Source: STF1-138 sp035356975 (lineage in GTDB: Bacteria > Patescibacteriota > Patescibacteriia > UBA1558 > S5-K13). Taken from it: a DNA stretch of 50,565 nucleotides. The stretch is from the NCBI GenBank assembly GCA_035356975.1, contig DAORGW010000005.1, positions 1 to 50,565 on the forward strand. The letters are read 5' to 3'. Below the pieces are notes generated by a model that was not told the origin of the DNA, made no database searches, and was given only the letters and a program-made list of their open reading frames with translations. A program made the position numbers and the translations under genes. Shown here in pieces: positions 40,046-48,856 of the stretch. Every line of letters starts with the position of its first letter. Positions within the stretch are counted from its first letter, which is position 1.

Positions 40046-41227
40046 ATGGCGACAAAATCTTTAAATAAAAATTTACATAAGGCGCATCAAGCCAAAAAAG
40101 ATGAGTTTTATACTCAGCTTATTGATATTGAAAAAGAATTAAAACACTATAAAGATCAATTTCACGGTAAGGTAATTTATTGTAATTGTGACGATCCATT
40201 TGAAAGTAATTTTTTCAAATATTTTGCTACTAATTTTAATTCTTTAGGCTTGAAAAAACTCATAACTACGAGTTATAAACCATCACCAATTGCTAATACT
40301 CAGCTAGGATTATTTGGTGACGACAAAACACTCTCTATATCAAAAGGTCGCCCAAAAACAACAGCTAATAAATTTATTATTAACGAAGTTAAAGATTTTG
40401 ATGGTAATGGCGCCTTTGACTTGAGAGATATTGCGCAGCAACTTAAATCGAATAAAAATAACGAATGGTCACCACTTCAAGGTGATGGCGATTTTAGAAG
40501 TGAAGAAAGTATTGAACTTTTAAAACAATCAGATATTGTAGTAACTAATCCGCCTTTTTCTCTTTTTAGAGAGTATGTCGCACAGTTAGTTGAGTATGAT
40601 AAAAAGTTTTTAATTATAGGAAATACAAATGCCATAACTTATAAAGAAATTTTTAAATTAATTAAAGATAATAAACTGGTTACTGGTTATACAAACTTTA
40701 ATGTAGGAATGTTTTTTGAAGTTCCAAAAACTTGGGATCAATATCATCACATAGATAATAATGGAAAAAAAATTGCTAGAGTTTCTACTTCGTGCTGGTT
40801 CACAAATCTTGAGGTAGAAAAACATAAACAAGATATTGTTCTTTATAAAAAATATAACGAAATTGATTATCCTAATTATGAAAATTATGAAGCAATAGAT
40901 GTTTCAAAAGTTCAAGAAATACCAATGGATTATAAAAAAGAAATTGGTGTTCCAATCACATTTGTTGATAAATACAATTCAGATCAGTTTAAAATAGTGG
41001 CATTGGGAATCGTTGGCAGTATCAATTTTACAAAAAATAGAAAAATGGAAATTTTAAAGGAGGGTCAACCGACTGGAAAATTTACTATAAATGCAAAAGG
41101 TACCTTATACAGAAAATACAACCCCCAAAAGGATAATTTTCCAGCATTTAGAGATACTGAAACTAATGATTTATATTCAAGTATATATGCAAGAATCATT
41201 ATTAAAAATAAAAAATTAAAAAAATAA
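40046..41227 (+). CDS. EcoRI-type adenine-specific DNA methyltransferase
   Basis: 393 aa. Closely follows M.EcoRI: LHKAHQAKKDEFYTQ near the N-terminus, VIYCNCDDPFESNFFKYFAT, GDGDFRSEESIELLKQSDIV, catalytic motif IV NPPF at residues 168-171, and FREYVAQLVEYDKKFLII. The protein carries an extra stretch (about residues 78-140) compared with EcoRI methylase (325 aa). It should methylate N6 of adenine; the recognition sequence cannot be read. The stop is one base before the start of the DUF262-HNH gene, so the two form a pair. Base composition matches its neighbours, apart from being inserted among housekeeping genes. Confidence 0.92.
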   Translation: MATKSLNKNLHKAHQAKKDEFYTQLIDIEKELKHYKDQFHGKVIYCNCDDPFESNFFKYFATNFNSLGLKKLITTSYKPSPIANTQLGLFGDDKTLSISKGRPKTTANKFIINEVKDFDGNGAFDLRDIAQQLKSNKNNEWSPLQGDGDFRSEESIELLKQSDIVVTNPPFSLFREYVAQLVEYDKKFLIIGNTNAITYKEIFKLIKDNKLVTGYTNFNVGMFFEVPKTWDQYHHIDNNGKKIARVSTSCWFTNLEVEKHKQDIVLYKKYNEIDYPNYENYEAIDVSKVQEIPMDYKKEIGVPITFVDKYNSDQFKIVALGIVGSINFTKNRKMEILKEGQPTGKFTINAKGTLYRKYNPQKDNFPAFRDTETNDLYSSIYARIIIKNKKLKK

Positions 41228-41228
41228 T

Positions 41229-42320
41229 ATGAAAATTGAACTACATAAAATTCCCGTAAAAAAAATAATTGCTGGATATAAAGATAGTGCAGAAGAAGGT
41301 GTCGTAGCATATAATGGTAAGCTTGATATTAGACCAAAATATCAGCGCGAATTTGTTTATAAAGAAAAACAACGCGATGCTGTAATAGAAACTATAAAAA
41401 GCAATTTTCCATTAAATGTAATGTATTGGATGATTAGAGAAGATGGCGGTTATGAAGTATTAGATGGTCAACAACGTACTATTAGTATTGGTCAATATGT
41501 AAATGGAGATTTTTCATTAAACGAAAGATATTTTCATAATTTACATAAAGAGGAACAAGAACAAATTTTGAATTACGAATTAATGATCTATTTTTGCGAG
41601 GGAACAGATAAAGAAAGACTAGATTGGTTTAGAATTATAAATATTGCTGGTGAGAAATTAACTGATCAAGAAATTCGTAATGCAGTTTACACTGGGCCAT
41701 GGTTAAGTGACGCAAAACTAAAATTTAGTAAATCAAATTGCGCAGCATATTTATTAGCAAATGATGGGGGACAATTAGTTAGCGGTTCACCTATTCGTCA
41801 AGAATATTTAGAAACAGCTCTTTCGTGGATTAATGATGGAAAAATAGAAAATTATATGGCCAAACATCAACACGACAAAGACGCTGAAAAATTATGGCAA
41901 TATTTTCAAGATGTAATTGAGTGGGTACGAAATATTTTTATAAATTATCGTAGAGAAATGAGCAGTGTTTGTTGGGGTGAATTATACAATAAATTCAAAA
42001 ATGATAAATTCAATACAAAAAAATTAGAAGATGAAATTAAAAAGTTAATGCAAGATGAAGATGTTACAAAAAAATCTGGAATTTATCCATATGTTTTAAC
42101 TAGAAACGAAAAATATTTAAATATTCGTGCATTTACAGATAAACAAAAAAGAGAGGCATATGAAAGACAAAAAGGTATATGTAAAAAATGTAAAAAACAT
42201 TTTGAAATTGAAGAAATGGAAGCTGACCACATAAAACCTTGGCACGAAGGTGGAAAAACAATTTCAGAAAATTGCCAAATGTTATGTAGGGATTGTAATC
42301 GAAGAAAGTCGGGAAAATAA
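41229..42320 (+). CDS. DUF262-HNH nuclease, partner of the EcoRI-type methylase
   Basis: 363 aa. Residues 1-200 form a DUF262 (GmrS-like ParB/Srx-fold NTPase) domain with YQREFVY at 38-44 and the signature D79-G-Q-Q-R83. A helical middle part follows. The C-terminus is an HNH nuclease: CxxC at 318/321, D333-H334 (ADHIKPW), N348, CxxC at 353/356, with Asn357 in the third position (HNN variant). DUF262 proteins with HNH or DUF1524 nucleases occur in GmrSD/BrxU/SspE-type defence. Here the partner is a methylase, so it may be a restriction enzyme gated by the NTPase domain. Confidence 0.88.
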   Translation: MKIELHKIPVKKIIAGYKDSAEEGVVAYNGKLDIRPKYQREFVYKEKQRDAVIETIKSNFPLNVMYWMIREDGGYEVLDGQQRTISIGQYVNGDFSLNERYFHNLHKEEQEQILNYELMIYFCEGTDKERLDWFRIINIAGEKLTDQEIRNAVYTGPWLSDAKLKFSKSNCAAYLLANDGGQLVSGSPIRQEYLETALSWINDGKIENYMAKHQHDKDAEKLWQYFQDVIEWVRNIFINYRREMSSVCWGELYNKFKNDKFNTKKLEDEIKKLMQDEDVTKKSGIYPYVLTRNEKYLNIRAFTDKQKREAYERQKGICKKCKKHFEIEEMEADHIKPWHEGGKTISENCQMLCRDCNRRKSGK

Positions 42321-42348
42321 AATTTATAACTCTTAATTTTATAACTTT

Positions 42349-43779
42349 ATGACTATTAAAACTCGCTTCGCTCCATCACCAACTGGATATTTACATATTG
42401 GGGGTCTGAGAACAGCACTTTATAATTATTTATTTGCCAAAAAAAATAAAGGTAAATTTATTTTAAGAATAGAGGATACCGACAGAACTCGTTATGTAAA
42501 AGACGCTGATAAACAATTAGTTAATATCATAAAATCTTTTAATTTAAAATTTAACAAGGGTCCAATTTACCAATCAAGAAGATTAAAAATATATAAAAAA
42601 TATGCTGATTTATTAGTTAAAGAAAAAAAAGCATATTATTGTTTTTGCACAAAAGAAAGATTAGATGACTTAAGAGAAAATCAAGAAAAAAATAAACAAG
42701 TTCCAAAATATGACAGACATTGTTTAAATTTGAGTAGTGAAGAAATACAAGAGAAATTAAAGAACAAAGAGCCATACGTAATAAGAATGAAATTGCCAGA
42801 TAATGAAATTATAACTTTTAATGATTTAGTTTATGGTGAAGTAAAAATAAACACAAATGACTTAGATGATCAAGTTTTAATAAAATCAGATGGATTTCCA
42901 ACATATCATCTAGCTGTAGTAATTGATGATCATGATATGGGCATAACCCATGTTATTCGTGGTGAAGAATGGCTCCCATCAACACCAAAACATATTTTAC
43001 TTTATAAAATGTTTAATTGGCCAATTCCAAATTTTGCACATTTACCACTACTATTAAATCCCGATAGAAGCAAGCTTTCAAAAAGACAGGGTGATGTTGC
43101 CGCAGAAGATTTTATAAAAAAAGGATACCTACCACAAGCACTTATAAACTACGTAGCTTTCTTGGGCTGGAATCCAAAAACAGAAAAAGAAATTTACTCA
43201 ATGAATGAATTAATAAATGATTTTGAAATTCCAAAAATAAATAAAGCTGGTGCTGTTTTTGATATAAATAAGTTAAATTGGATAAATGCAAATTACATAA
43301 GAAATATTGTTGAAAATAAAGATAAAAATAAAAAAGATTATAAATATATTTTAAATTTCATAAAAAATATTTTACCAAATACAAATAGAGCGGAAGACAT
43401 ATTGCAAATATTTTCTCCTAGATTAAATAATATACAAGAATTGAAAGAATTATCTAGATTTATTTTTGAACTCTCAGATTATAATAAAAATTTATTGATT
43501 TTTAAGAAAAGTAATATTGACTTGACAAAAAATGGATTAAATGTCGCAATTAAAATTTTAAGCCGAATAGAGGATACAAATTGGAATCAGGAAAACCTCA
43601 ATAACACTTTAAATAATGCTTTAAAAGAGGAAAATTTGGCTCCTGGGGACGTTTTCTGGCCAATTAGAGTTGCATTATCAGGACTTGAAAAAAGTCCATC
43701 ACCAACTGAAATACTTTACTTACTTGGAAAAACAGAGAGTTTAAATAGAATAAACATAGCAATAGAAAAACTAAAATAA
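42349..43779 (+). CDS. gltX: Glutamyl-tRNA synthetase
   Basis: 476-aa class I synthetase. The HIGH motif reads HIGG (residues 16-19, PTGYLHIGGLRTA), the KMSKS-type loop is KLSKRQG, and RIEDTDRTR is the nucleotide-binding strand. The bacterial C-terminal all-alpha anticodon domain follows. A discriminating or non-discriminating specificity is not decided here. Directly upstream, TTTATAACT is repeated at 42323 and 42338, an intergenic style that also precedes aspS. Confidence 0.96.
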   Translation: MTIKTRFAPSPTGYLHIGGLRTALYNYLFAKKNKGKFILRIEDTDRTRYVKDADKQLVNIIKSFNLKFNKGPIYQSRRLKIYKKYADLLVKEKKAYYCFCTKERLDDLRENQEKNKQVPKYDRHCLNLSSEEIQEKLKNKEPYVIRMKLPDNEIITFNDLVYGEVKINTNDLDDQVLIKSDGFPTYHLAVVIDDHDMGITHVIRGEEWLPSTPKHILLYKMFNWPIPNFAHLPLLLNPDRSKLSKRQGDVAAEDFIKKGYLPQALINYVAFLGWNPKTEKEIYSMNELINDFEIPKINKAGAVFDINKLNWINANYIRNIVENKDKNKKDYKYILNFIKNILPNTNRAEDILQIFSPRLNNIQELKELSRFIFELSDYNKNLLIFKKSNIDLTKNGLNVAIKILSRIEDTNWNQENLNNTLNNALKEENLAPGDVFWPIRVALSGLEKSPSPTEILYLLGKTESLNRINIAIEKLK

Positions 43780-43784
43780 CTTTC

Positions 43785-43813
43785 TCGACTATAAATCATA
43801 AAAATACTATAAT
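43785..43813 (+). promoter_or_regulatory. Promoter of the M23 peptidase gene, predicted leaderless
   Basis: TCGACT (43785-43790), 17-bp spacer, TATAAT (43808-43813). The expected start, 7 bp later, is base 43820, the A of the ATG. Confidence 0.65.
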
Positions 43814-43819
43814 TATATT

Positions 43820-45028
43820 ATGAATATAAAAATACAACAGAATAAAAAACTATTAGCAATTTTATTCATTGCTTTTATTTTTTTTCCTATTGTAAAAATA
43901 AAATCAGAAACAGTTGATGAGCTAAATCAAAAAATTAGTGACCAGAAAAGAGTCATAGAAGAATTAAGTGCTCAGCAACAAAAATATCAATCAACAATAA
44001 AACAAAAACAACAAGAAGCAAAAAGTTTAAATAATCAAATTTCTATACTTGATAATCAAATTGCATCAAAAACTCTGGGTGTCCAAACAACAAAACTCCA
44101 AATAGATAATATGGATATGGAAATAAAAGCCATACAAATGGAAATAGAAAAAAAAGAAAAAGAAATTAACCTGAATAAAGAAAATTTAAAAAATTCACTA
44201 CGGGAATTAAACAAAAAAGAACAATCAAATAGTATTTTAAAAATTTTACTTTTAAATGATAGCGTGGGTGATTTCTTTGATGAGTTAACCCAGCTCAAAT
44301 CATTAGAATCTGGATTACAAAAAAAAGTTGATGAACTTCAAAGTTTAAAAACATGGCTAGAGGATAAAAATAAAAGTCTTGAAAATTCAAAATCAGAACT
44401 TGTAAAATTACAAGAACAATTAGAGGGAGAGCAACTGGGACTTAAAGAAGATCAAGATGTAAAATTTATGTATTTGTCTCGTGCACAAAATGATGAGAAG
44501 AAATTTCAAAAATTACTTACTGAATTGAAAAAGGAACAACAACAAGCAAATTCAATGATTTCTCAATATGAAGCAAAAGCAAGAAAATTACTATCACAAA
44601 AACAAGGACAAATCCAGGACAGTGGTGATTTTATATGGCCAGTACCCTCAAAATACGTAACTGCTTATTTTCACGATCCAGACTATCCGTTTAGAGCAAT
44701 TTTTGAACATCCAGCTGTTGACATAAGAGCTTCACAGGGAACCCCAGTAAAAGCATCTGCTTCTGGTTATGTTGCAATAGCAAAAGATAATGGAATGGGC
44801 TATAACTATATATTATTGGTTCATAATAATGGAGTTTCTACGGTTTATGGTCATATATCAAAAATATATGTAAAAACTGGTGACTTTGTAATTCAAGGCG
44901 ACACAATAGGATTATCTGGTGGTATGCCAGGAACTCCTGGCGCAGGAAGACTTACAACAGCACCACATTTACATTTTGAAGTAAGAGTTAATGGTGTTGC
45001 TGTAAATCCATTGAATTATTTAAAATAA
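43820..45028 (+). CDS. EnvC-like murein hydrolase activator/M23 peptidase
   Basis: 402 aa. A signal peptide of about 28 residues (LLAILFIAFIFFPIVKI core), then a long coiled coil (about residues 35-270) with regular heptads, and a LytM/M23 domain at about 275-402. The metal ligands are intact: HPAVD in the first motif and HLHFE in the last. The intact site favours an active endopeptidase rather than the degenerate EnvC activator. It is likely cell-wall remodelling at division. A bidirectional terminator at 45077-45108 follows. Confidence 0.9.
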   Translation: MNIKIQQNKKLLAILFIAFIFFPIVKIKSETVDELNQKISDQKRVIEELSAQQQKYQSTIKQKQQEAKSLNNQISILDNQIASKTLGVQTTKLQIDNMDMEIKAIQMEIEKKEKEINLNKENLKNSLRELNKKEQSNSILKILLLNDSVGDFFDELTQLKSLESGLQKKVDELQSLKTWLEDKNKSLENSKSELVKLQEQLEGEQLGLKEDQDVKFMYLSRAQNDEKKFQKLLTELKKEQQQANSMISQYEAKARKLLSQKQGQIQDSGDFIWPVPSKYVTAYFHDPDYPFRAIFEHPAVDIRASQGTPVKASASGYVAIAKDNGMGYNYILLVHNNGVSTVYGHISKIYVKTGDFVIQGDTIGLSGGMPGTPGAGRLTTAPHLHFEVRVNGVAVNPLNYLK

Positions 45029-45076
45029 CCCCACCATAAGAAAATTTTATAGTACACAACCACAATTAAAGAATAA

Positions 45077-45108
45077 AAAAAAATGATTATCATATAAATC
45101 ATTTTTTT
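45077..45108. terminator. Bidirectional intrinsic terminator
   Basis: AAAAAAATGATT and AATCATTTTTTT form the stem, with A- and T-runs on either side, between the converging M23 and Xer genes. Confidence 0.8.
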
Positions 45109-45137
45109 ATTATAAAAATATTTTCTATAGTGAGGGA

Positions 45138-46112
45138 TTATTTTAGTGGGTGAAATTTATGATGAACACTTTCTGCAAATTTATCAGACGCATGAACATA
45201 TCTTGTTGTTGTGTCCAGTGATTCATGACCTAAAAGTATTTGAATTGCGGCTGGACTTGCACCATTTTCAGCTAAATAAGTTGCAAATCCATGACGAAGA
45301 GAATGTGCTGATATGGGAACATTTATATTTAAAATTTCTCTGTATTGTTTGATTTTTGATTGCAAATAATTTGTTGAAACTCTGACATCCTTATTTGAAG
45401 AATTTCTACCACGAAGTGGCGCAAATAATCTTTTTTGATTATCTTTTCTAAGTATCAAATATTCATTTAAATATTTTTTTGCACGTTCTGTCATATAAAC
45501 AAATCTTTCTTTTTTTCCTTTTCCTAAAACAAAAACTCTTCCTTGTTTATCAATACTATCTTTATTTAAAGAAACGAGTTCTGAAATTCTCATTCCAGTT
45601 GAAAATAAAACCTCAAGCATTGCACGATTACGAGATGCCACAATTTTATTTGTTTCTATTTTAGAGGGTGATTCGATTAATTTTACAAGTGCTTCAAATT
45701 CCGGAATCTTCGGGTGTTTTTTTATATTTTTTACCAACCTAATATGTTCTGGTAAAATTGGAGTTTTTATATCATGTTCTATTAAATATTTTAAATAAGA
45801 TCTGAGTGCTGATAACATTCTATTAACAGAATATGATGATAATTTAATTTGTGATTCGTGATCATTGCTTGTTGATCTATCAATGGAGTAGAGGTATGCC
45901 TTATATCTATCAATGTGTAATTTATTTAATTTATTAAATTCTAAATCTTCTGATTCTAAAAAATTTATAAAACAATTTATATCTCGTTCATAATTATAAA
46001 TTGTTTCGGGGGAATAGTTATTTACCTGTAAAGAAAGCAGGAAGTCATCAAACAAGGGAAGAGCGGGTCTCTTTTTCTTTAATTTCTGTGATTGTGGCTT
46101 ATTTATTGGCAT
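45138..46112 (-). CDS. Tyrosine recombinase of XerC/XerD type
   Basis: 324 aa. An N-terminal SAM-like core-binding domain (residues 20-125; SLQVNNYSPETIYNYERDI) and a C-terminal catalytic domain with the full set Arg175 (STGMRISEL), Lys198/200, His270-x2-Arg273 (SAHSLRHG), His296 (LLGHESLD) and Tyr305 (TTTRYVH). It resembles the chromosomal Xer recombinases that resolve dimers at dif. A basic N-terminal stretch (SQKLKKKRP) is extra. Integrase of a mobile element is the alternative, but no phage genes are near. A 28-bp dif-like palindrome lies 7 bp upstream of the start codon. Confidence 0.92.
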   Translation of the reverse strand: MPINKPQSQKLKKKRPALPLFDDFLLSLQVNNYSPETIYNYERDINCFINFLESEDLEFNKLNKLHIDRYKAYLYSIDRSTSNDHESQIKLSSYSVNRMLSALRSYLKYLIEHDIKTPILPEHIRLVKNIKKHPKIPEFEALVKLIESPSKIETNKIVASRNRAMLEVLFSTGMRISELVSLNKDSIDKQGRVFVLGKGKKERFVYMTERAKKYLNEYLILRKDNQKRLFAPLRGRNSSNKDVRVSTNYLQSKIKQYREILNINVPISAHSLRHGFATYLAENGASPAAIQILLGHESLDTTTRYVHASDKFAESVHHKFHPLK

Positions 46113-46119
46113 AGATTTA

Positions 46120-46147
46120 ACTGAGTATAATATCCCTTACACTCAGT
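46120..46147. other. 28-bp dif-like palindrome overlapping the xer transcription start
   Basis: Two 11-bp arms, ACTGAGTATAA (46120-46130) and TTACACTCAGT (46137-46147), are reverse complements at 10 of 11 positions and flank a 6-bp centre TATCCC. The 11-6-11 layout and the inner TAA/TTA ends are those of dif sites. On the minus strand TTGATA (46178-46173), 16 bp, TATAAT (46156-46151) is a good xer promoter whose predicted start falls inside the palindrome, so an operator role is also possible. Confidence 0.6.
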
Positions 46148-46525
46148 TTTATTATAGCACACGCATTATAATTATCAAATCATTTAATGTGCGTTTCTTC
46201 TGCTAAATTGGCTATTACCGTTAAGTTATCTATTAAATACTCATAAATTAATTATTTTTACTTATGAAACACTACTTTTAAGCTTTATCCATCGTAAAAT
46301 TTTAATTTGAGCTAATATCTATATTACAAATTTTTAAAATTTATAAAATATATATAATTTTTTCAATCTACTCTATGCCCTATTTTTAATTTTTTTTAAT
46401 TGTTTATTTAAAATTCTATAAAATTCACTTTTATTATATTTATGTAAATACTCTGTTTAAAAACCCTCCTATTCTCTGCTCCACCCTTTCAATTTGACAA
46501 AATTATATAAAAATGTTTTAATATA
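46148..46525. other. 378-bp AT-rich region without genes
   Basis: No convincing open frame on either strand. Near the left end, ACACGCATTA and TAATGTGCGT form an imperfect inverted repeat (8 of 10) about 25 bp after the dif-like site. A plus-strand TTGACA at about 46494 could start an antisense transcript through ftsQ. Otherwise nothing recognisable. A gene-free stretch beside a dif-like site would suit a replication terminus. Confidence 0.45.
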
Positions 46526-47563
46526 TTATTTTATAATTATTTGATTTTCATATCGCAAATCAATGTATTGAATATTTTTTACATCATAATTTTTTTCTTC
46601 AACAACATACTTATATAAATTATTGAGCTGAGTATCTATATCAGAATTAAGATCAAAAAATATTTTGAAATTATTCTGAGTTATAAGTGTCAAAAAATTT
46701 GATTTAGAATTATCATATTCATAGTCAATAATTTTTAATTGGGAAAATTTCTTATTATAACTTTCATTTAAATAAATTAATTTTCCAATTGTATCTTTAT
46801 TAAAAAATTCCTTTCCTATTTCAGGAATTTTTTCAAATTTATCCTCATAAACTTCTTGAACTTTGGGGACTTGTTTTACTGTTTTTTCTCCATTTTCTTC
46901 TTGTAATATATAGACAGATGAAGATGTTTGTTTGTACTCTGAATCATTTACTATTAATTTATTTTGCTCATCAATTTCATTTTGGTTTATTATAATTTTT
47001 TCTGGAATTTCATTTAATTTTATAATGTCAGAATTTATTAATTTTCCCTTTGCATCCGATAAGACAATTCCATCTCTATCAATTAAAAACTCATTATCTT
47101 TTTGTTTATATAACATTATCCCTGGTTTTTCTTTTAAAATAATTAAAATACCGTGGATTCCTTGTCTTTTTATTTTTAGATAATCAAGAAAATATTTTTC
47201 TGAAATAAGGCTTTCAAGTTTTGAAGAATTAAATAAAAAATAATTATTATTACTAAAAATTAAAAAACTATTTTTATTCAAATAGTTATTTGCTAAATTT
47301 ATTATTTCATCTTGTGGTATTTCTTCATTTCCCTCTGCTTTTACATTACTAATTTTAAAATATGATGAAAAAATAAAAAAATAAACAGCATAAATACATA
47401 CAAATAATAAAAATAATTGGAGCACTCTTTTTTGCCAAGAAACATTAGAACTAAAATATTCGTTAACTAGATGTTTTACGCATTGTCTTTTTTGTTTTCT
47501 AAAAAAACCTCTTTTGTTGTTGAAGCTATTGGGTCTTCTTGGTCTTAGTGCATAATTATACAT
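46526..47563 (-). CDS. ftsQ: FtsQ/DivIB-like cell-division protein
   Basis: 345 aa. A basic cytoplasmic N-terminus (about 45 residues), one transmembrane helix (about 46-67, VLQLFLLFVCIYAVYFFIFS), a POTRA domain (FKISNVKAEGNEEIPQDEII) and a beta-rich FtsQ domain whose C-terminus has QYIDLRYENQIIIK, the usual FtsQ ending. It is longer than typical FtsQ because of an insertion (about 185-235, with SSSVYILQEENGE). It connects divisome proteins in the membrane. It is not beside murC/ddl/ftsA, as is common in reduced genomes. serS follows upstream on the same strand. Confidence 0.82.
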   Translation of the reverse strand: MYNYALRPRRPNSFNNKRGFFRKQKRQCVKHLVNEYFSSNVSWQKRVLQLFLLFVCIYAVYFFIFSSYFKISNVKAEGNEEIPQDEIINLANNYLNKNSFLIFSNNNYFLFNSSKLESLISEKYFLDYLKIKRQGIHGILIILKEKPGIMLYKQKDNEFLIDRDGIVLSDAKGKLINSDIIKLNEIPEKIIINQNEIDEQNKLIVNDSEYKQTSSSVYILQEENGEKTVKQVPKVQEVYEDKFEKIPEIGKEFFNKDTIGKLIYLNESYNKKFSQLKIIDYEYDNSKSNFLTLITQNNFKIFFDLNSDIDTQLNNLYKYVVEEKNYDVKNIQYIDLRYENQIIIK

Positions 47564-47607
47564 ATCAAAAAATATATTTAAAAAAATAAATTAAAATATA
47601 AAATTAA

Positions 47608-48852
47608 TTACTTTATTAAACTAATTTTTTTAAATGGCAAATACTGTTGTAATACTTTTGGAATTTTTATTGAACCATCTTTTTGCTGAAATTGTTCTAT
47701 TATTGCTGGAAATAATCTACTTGTTGCGAGTCCTGATGCATTTAGTGTGTGGACAAATTCATTCTTCCCGGTTTTATTATTTTTAAATCTTATATTTCCT
47801 CTTCTTGCTTGATAATCAAGTGCATTTGAAACGCTACTTACTTCTTTGTAATTGTTCATACTTGGAATCCAAACTTCTATATCTACGGTTTTACTCATAG
47901 AGGCGCTTGCATCACTTGCTGCAAGCTGAACTGTTCTAAAATGTAAATCTAATCCTTCCATTAATTTTTCTGCATTGTCTTTTAATTCCTCAAAAGCTTC
48001 CCATGATTTTTCTGGACTAGTAAACTGAAACATTTCTATTTTATTAAATTGATGTCCTCTTATCATTCCTCTCTCCTCTGTTCTATATGCTCCAGCTTCT
48101 CGTCTAAAACATGCTGAGTATGCGAAATACTTTATTGGTAATTTTTTTTCTTCTAATATTTCATCTCTGTGATAATTATCGATCATCATTTCACTTGTTG
48201 CATTTAGACACAGCCCGTCCTCTACCCAAAATAAATCTTCTCTAAATTTTGGTAAATGTCCTGAAGCATAAGCAGATGCTTCATTTAGCATAAATGGTGG
48301 AATTATAAATGTATATTTATTTTCCCTATGAAAATCAATAAAATAATTTAAAAGTGCCCACTCGAGTAGTGCCCCATCTCCGGTGTAAGCCCAAAAACCA
48401 GATCCTGACATTTTTACGGCTCGCTCATAATCAATAAGTCCACATGATTTTGCAATCTCAACATGATCTTTTATTGCAAAATCAAATTTTGGTTTTTCTT
48501 TATATGTGCTTATTACTTTATTATTTTCTTTTCCGCCTGGCATTACATCATCGGCTGGAATATTTGGAAGCTCTGATAATTTATCGTTAAATTCTTTTTC
48601 GGTTTTTTCTAATGCTTCATCTAATTTTTTAATTTTCTCACCCAACTCTCTCATTTTCTTAATGATTTCTTCTGATGGCTTTGTTTTTGAATATTTATTT
48701 CTTTCTGATTTTAATTCATCAACCTCCTGAATTATTTTTTTTCTTTTATCATCTAAATCTAAAACTGTATCTAAATCAACATTCTTCATTCTTTTAAGAA
48801 GCGCTTTTTTCACCTCTTCTTTTTGTTCTCTTATTTTATTTATATCGAGCAT
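47608..48852 (-). CDS. serS: Seryl-tRNA synthetase
   Basis: 414 aa from the ATG at 48852 (MLDINKIREQ, the standard SerRS N-terminus). A TTG 5 codons upstream would overlap the preceding gene. The N-terminal long antiparallel coiled coil (about residues 25-105) binds the tRNA-Ser variable arm. The class II core has motif 2 FRREAGAYRTEERGMIRGHQ and motif 3 ASGLATSRLFPAIIE. Length is normal. It follows the cyclophilin gene by 4 bp. Confidence 0.96.
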   Translation of the reverse strand: MLDINKIREQKEEVKKALLKRMKNVDLDTVLDLDDKRKKIIQEVDELKSERNKYSKTKPSEEIIKKMRELGEKIKKLDEALEKTEKEFNDKLSELPNIPADDVMPGGKENNKVISTYKEKPKFDFAIKDHVEIAKSCGLIDYERAVKMSGSGFWAYTGDGALLEWALLNYFIDFHRENKYTFIIPPFMLNEASAYASGHLPKFREDLFWVEDGLCLNATSEMMIDNYHRDEILEEKKLPIKYFAYSACFRREAGAYRTEERGMIRGHQFNKIEMFQFTSPEKSWEAFEELKDNAEKLMEGLDLHFRTVQLAASDASASMSKTVDIEVWIPSMNNYKEVSSVSNALDYQARRGNIRFKNNKTGKNEFVHTLNASGLATSRLFPAIIEQFQQKDGSIKIPKVLQQYLPFKKISLIK

Positions 48853-48856
48853 ATAT

